Assembly: GCA_007128075.1 (NCBI GenBank)
Contig: SKYD01000193.1
Span: forward strand, 1 to 6,434
Direction of reading: 5' to 3'
Length of the DNA stretch: 6,434 nucleotides
DNA from: Thiorhodovibrio sp.
GTDB taxonomy: Bacteria > Pseudomonadota > Gammaproteobacteria > Chromatiales > Chromatiaceae
Both the position numbers and the translations under genes were made by a program. The notes beneath the pieces are model-generated. The model made no database searches. It was not told the DNA's origin and saw only the letters and a program-made list of their open reading frames with translations. Positions within the stretch are counted from its first letter, which is position 1. The number at the start of each line of letters is the position of its first letter. Shown one piece after another: positions 5,062-6,434 of this stretch.

Positions 5062-5987
5062 TGAATGATAGCCGCCTATTTTTTATTCCCATGACTCTGA
5101 TCGTGCTCGTTGGTCTAGCCTACAACTCGGTCTTTGTGGTCAACCAATGGGAAACTGCCATCAAGCTGCAACTTGGTAGAATTGTGCGCACTGACTACGC
5201 GCCAGGTTTGCATGTCAAGTGGCCGTTGATCAATAACATCGAAATATTTGATACACGGATTCAAACGCTTGACTCTAATCCTGAACGCTTTCTCACCATT
5301 GAGAAAAAAGATGTGATCGTGGATTCCTATGCCAAATGGCGTATCAACAATCCCGGACAATTCTTTCGTTCGACCGGCGGCAGCAGCAGTCGCACCGCTC
5401 GTCTGCTCTCCGAGCGCATCAATACCAGTTTGCGCAACGAATTTGGACGGCGCACCATCCAAGAAGTGGTTTCCGAAGATCGGCTGGAATTGATGCAGCA
5501 ACTCACCAAAGAGATTGATGCCCAGGCCGATGATCTGGGGATCGAAGTGGTTGATGTGCGGGTCAAGCGCATCGAACTCCCGCCCGAGGTGAGTGAATCA
5601 GTTTACAATCGGATGCGTGCTGAACGCGAGCGGGTGGCGACCGATCTGCGTGCCAAGGGTGCAGAAGGGGCAGAGCGAATTCGCGCTGATGCGGATCGTC
5701 AACGCACGGTGATTTTGGCAGAAGCCTACAAAGAAGCCGAAGAAACCCGTGGTGAGGGTGATGCCCTGGCCACAGCAATTTATGCCGGTGCCTATCAGGC
5801 TGATCCAGAATTTTTCGCCTTTTATCGCAGCCTCAATGCCTACCGCGCCTCATTCTCTGAAACCGGAAGCACGCTGGTCTTGTCACCAGACTCGCAATTT
5901 TTCCGCTTTTTTAATCAGTCGCTGGCGCCTGGGCTGACCCCGAGCGAGGCGGCAACCGATGCCGATGGCTTTCTGCGGGTGCGCTGA
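5061..5987 (+). CDS. hflC: FtsH protease modulator HflC
   Basis: HflC is a 308-residue SPFH-family partner of HflK, anchored in the inner membrane with its bulk in the periplasm. It has an N-terminal membrane segment (about 6-26, LFFIPMTLIVLVGLAYNSVF), then the SPFH domain beginning VVNQWETAIKLQLGRI with the family-typical APGLHVKWPLINNIEIFDTRIQTLD. The EVVSEDR segment and the long charged helix from about Y182 (YNRMRAERERVATDLRAKGAEG to GEGDA) follow, and then the DPEFFAFYRSLNAYRASF motif shared by HflC proteins. The protein is somewhat shorter than E. coli HflC (334), mainly around the middle and the C-terminus, but no conserved block seems to be missing. It is translationally coupled to hflK. 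The next gene starts 11 bases after its TGA, with a possible hairpin across the boundary. Confidence 0.97.
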   Translation: MNDSRLFFIPMTLIVLVGLAYNSVFVVNQWETAIKLQLGRIVRTDYAPGLHVKWPLINNIEIFDTRIQTLDSNPERFLTIEKKDVIVDSYAKWRINNPGQFFRSTGGSSSRTARLLSERINTSLRNEFGRRTIQEVVSEDRLELMQQLTKEIDAQADDLGIEVVDVRVKRIELPPEVSESVYNRMRAERERVATDLRAKGAEGAERIRADADRQRTVILAEAYKEAEETRGEGDALATAIYAGAYQADPEFFAFYRSLNAYRASFSETGSTLVLSPDSQFFRFFNQSLAPGLTPSEAATDADGFLRVR

Positions 5988-5997
5988 TTGCAAAGCC
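5967..5997 (+). other. Inverted repeat at the hflC/DUF2065 junction
   Basis: GGCTTT (5967-5972) at the end of hflC can pair perfectly with AAAGCC (5992-5997), just before the ATG at 5999. A small inner stem, GCG (5975-5977) with CGC (5982-5984), fits in the 19-base loop. The only purine-rich bases before the downstream start, AAAG (5992-5995), would be hidden in the stem. Ribosomes finishing hflC would open it, so it may act as a coupling switch. No T run follows. Confidence 0.35.
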
Positions 5998-5998
5998 T

Positions 5999-6187
5999 AT
6001 GATGTGGCATGATTTTTTTGTCGCGCTGGCGCTGGTGTTTGTGATCGAAGGCATCATCCCCTTTCTGGCACCAGACGCACTGCGCCGCATGATGCTGGAG
6101 ATGGCACAGCAAAGCAGTCAGCGGATGCGCACCATGGGTCTGATCAGCATGATCATCGGTATCGGCCTGTTGTATCTGATCAACTAA
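5999..6187 (+). CDS. DUF2065 small inner-membrane protein (YjeT family)
   Basis: This 62-residue protein has two predicted membrane helices, about residues 5-24 (DFFVALALVFVIEGIIPFLA) and 46-61 (LISMIIGIGLLYLI), joined by a short polar loop with RRMMLEMAQQSSQRMR. The pattern LALVFVIEGIIPFL-P, then a charged loop, then a G-rich second helix matches the DUF2065/YjeT family, which is commonly found just after hflC in Gammaproteobacteria. Its function is not known; the steady position suggests a link to the HflKC-FtsH membrane complex, but this is inference. Two ATG codons stand side by side (5999 and 6002), either could be used, and no strong Shine-Dalgarno sequence is seen. hisZ starts 14 bases after the stop. 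Confidence 0.88.
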   Translation: MMWHDFFVALALVFVIEGIIPFLAPDALRRMMLEMAQQSSQRMRTMGLISMIIGIGLLYLIN

Positions 6188-6191
6188 ACTC

Positions 6192-6196
6192 AAGGA
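6192..6196 (+). promoter_or_regulatory. hisZ ribosome binding site
   Basis: AAGGA at 6192-6196 lies five bases before the ATG at 6202. An in-frame ATG at 6196 would overlap this element and add only two residues (MS), so 6202 is the likelier start. Confidence 0.65.
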
Positions 6197-6201
6197 TGAG
6201 C

Positions 6202-6434
6202 ATGGACGACGCACACTGGCTATTGCCAATTGGATTTGATGAGCTACTGCCTGATCAAGCGCGTGAGATCGAGCGGCTGCGCCGTGCGCTGCTCGATCTG
6301 TATCATGCTTGGGGCTATGATCTGGTCATCCCGCCGCTGCTGGATTATGTCGAAAGTCTGTTGACCGGCACCGGGCATGATTTGGATCTGCAAACCTTTA
6401 AGCTCACCGATCAGCTCAGTGGGCGGATGCTGGG
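6202..6434 (+). CDS. hisZ: ATP phosphoribosyltransferase regulatory subunit HisZ (3' end missing)
   Basis: The first 77 codons of the gene are visible before it runs off the window. The protein begins MDDAHWLLPIGFDELLPDQA, continues with helix AREIERLRRALLDLYHAWGYDLVIPPLLDY and reaches SLLTGTGHDLDLQTFKLTDQLSGRML. This is the N-terminus of the HisZ family, a catalytically inactive relative of histidyl-tRNA synthetase that joins short-form HisG to make the first enzyme of histidine synthesis and carries its feedback control. HisS itself would differ in the LLTGTG-DLDLQTFKLTD segment, and this gene position (after DUF2065, before purA) is the known place of hisZ in Pseudomonas. Its presence predicts a short HisG elsewhere in the genome. 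The gene is probably transcribed with hflKC. Confidence 0.93.
   Translation, partial: MDDAHWLLPIGFDELLPDQAREIERLRRALLDLYHAWGYDLVIPPLLDYVESLLTGTGHDLDLQTFKLTDQLSGRML

Noticed and set aside
5115..5501. A 128-codon open frame on the minus strand opposite hflC.
   Set aside because: It is antisense to the conserved SPFH coding region, with no recognisable domain or ribosome binding site.
5915..6229. A 104-codon minus-strand open frame opposite the hflC end, DUF2065 and the hisZ start.
   Set aside because: It crosses three convincing plus-strand gene boundaries and its product resembles no known family.

Overview
The window appears to be chromosomal DNA from a gammaproteobacterium. The order hfq-hflX-hflK-hflC-(DUF2065/yjeT)-hisZ matches the arrangement known from Pseudomonas, where purA follows, and from related non-enteric Gammaproteobacteria. 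The close match of Hfq and HflX to the gammaproteobacterial forms agrees with this. The DNA looks moderately GC-rich by eye. A Chromatiales-type (purple sulfur or related) host is a guess and is not proven by the sequence. All eight genes are on the + strand, they are closely packed, and no RNA gene, mobile element or CRISPR array is visible.

Left part (1-2125). The window opens inside a gene whose start lies upstream. Its protein joins the C-terminal part of a TerD domain (tellurite/stress-response family) to an AIM24 (TIGR00266-type) domain through a proline-rich linker. nagZ, the peptidoglycan-recycling beta-N-acetylglucosaminidase, follows 17 bases later and is probably co-transcribed.

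Centre (2126-3807). A gap of about 105 bases carries two TATAAT-like -10 elements, an imperfect dyad over the second one, and an A-rich leader with ARN triplets over the hfq ribosome binding site. hfq (RNA chaperone) and hflX (ribosome-associated GTPase) follow, separated by 17 bases that form a small perfect hairpin and contain no obvious Shine-Dalgarno sequence. miaA, which usually precedes hfq, is absent and nagZ occupies its place.

Right part (3808-6434). After a 78-base gap with a possible weak promoter come hflK and hflC, which overlap by one base. They encode the two SPFH-domain membrane proteins that surround and modulate the FtsH protease. Next are a 62-residue DUF2065 two-helix membrane protein and the first 77 codons of hisZ, the regulatory subunit of ATP phosphoribosyltransferase, which runs off the window.

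Most of the window is an ordinary conserved housekeeping cluster: RNA regulation, ribosome rescue, membrane proteolysis and histidine synthesis. The least ordinary element is the TerD-AIM24 fusion at the left edge. The best candidates for local regulatory novelty are the hfq control region and the small hairpins over the hflX and DUF2065 start regions.
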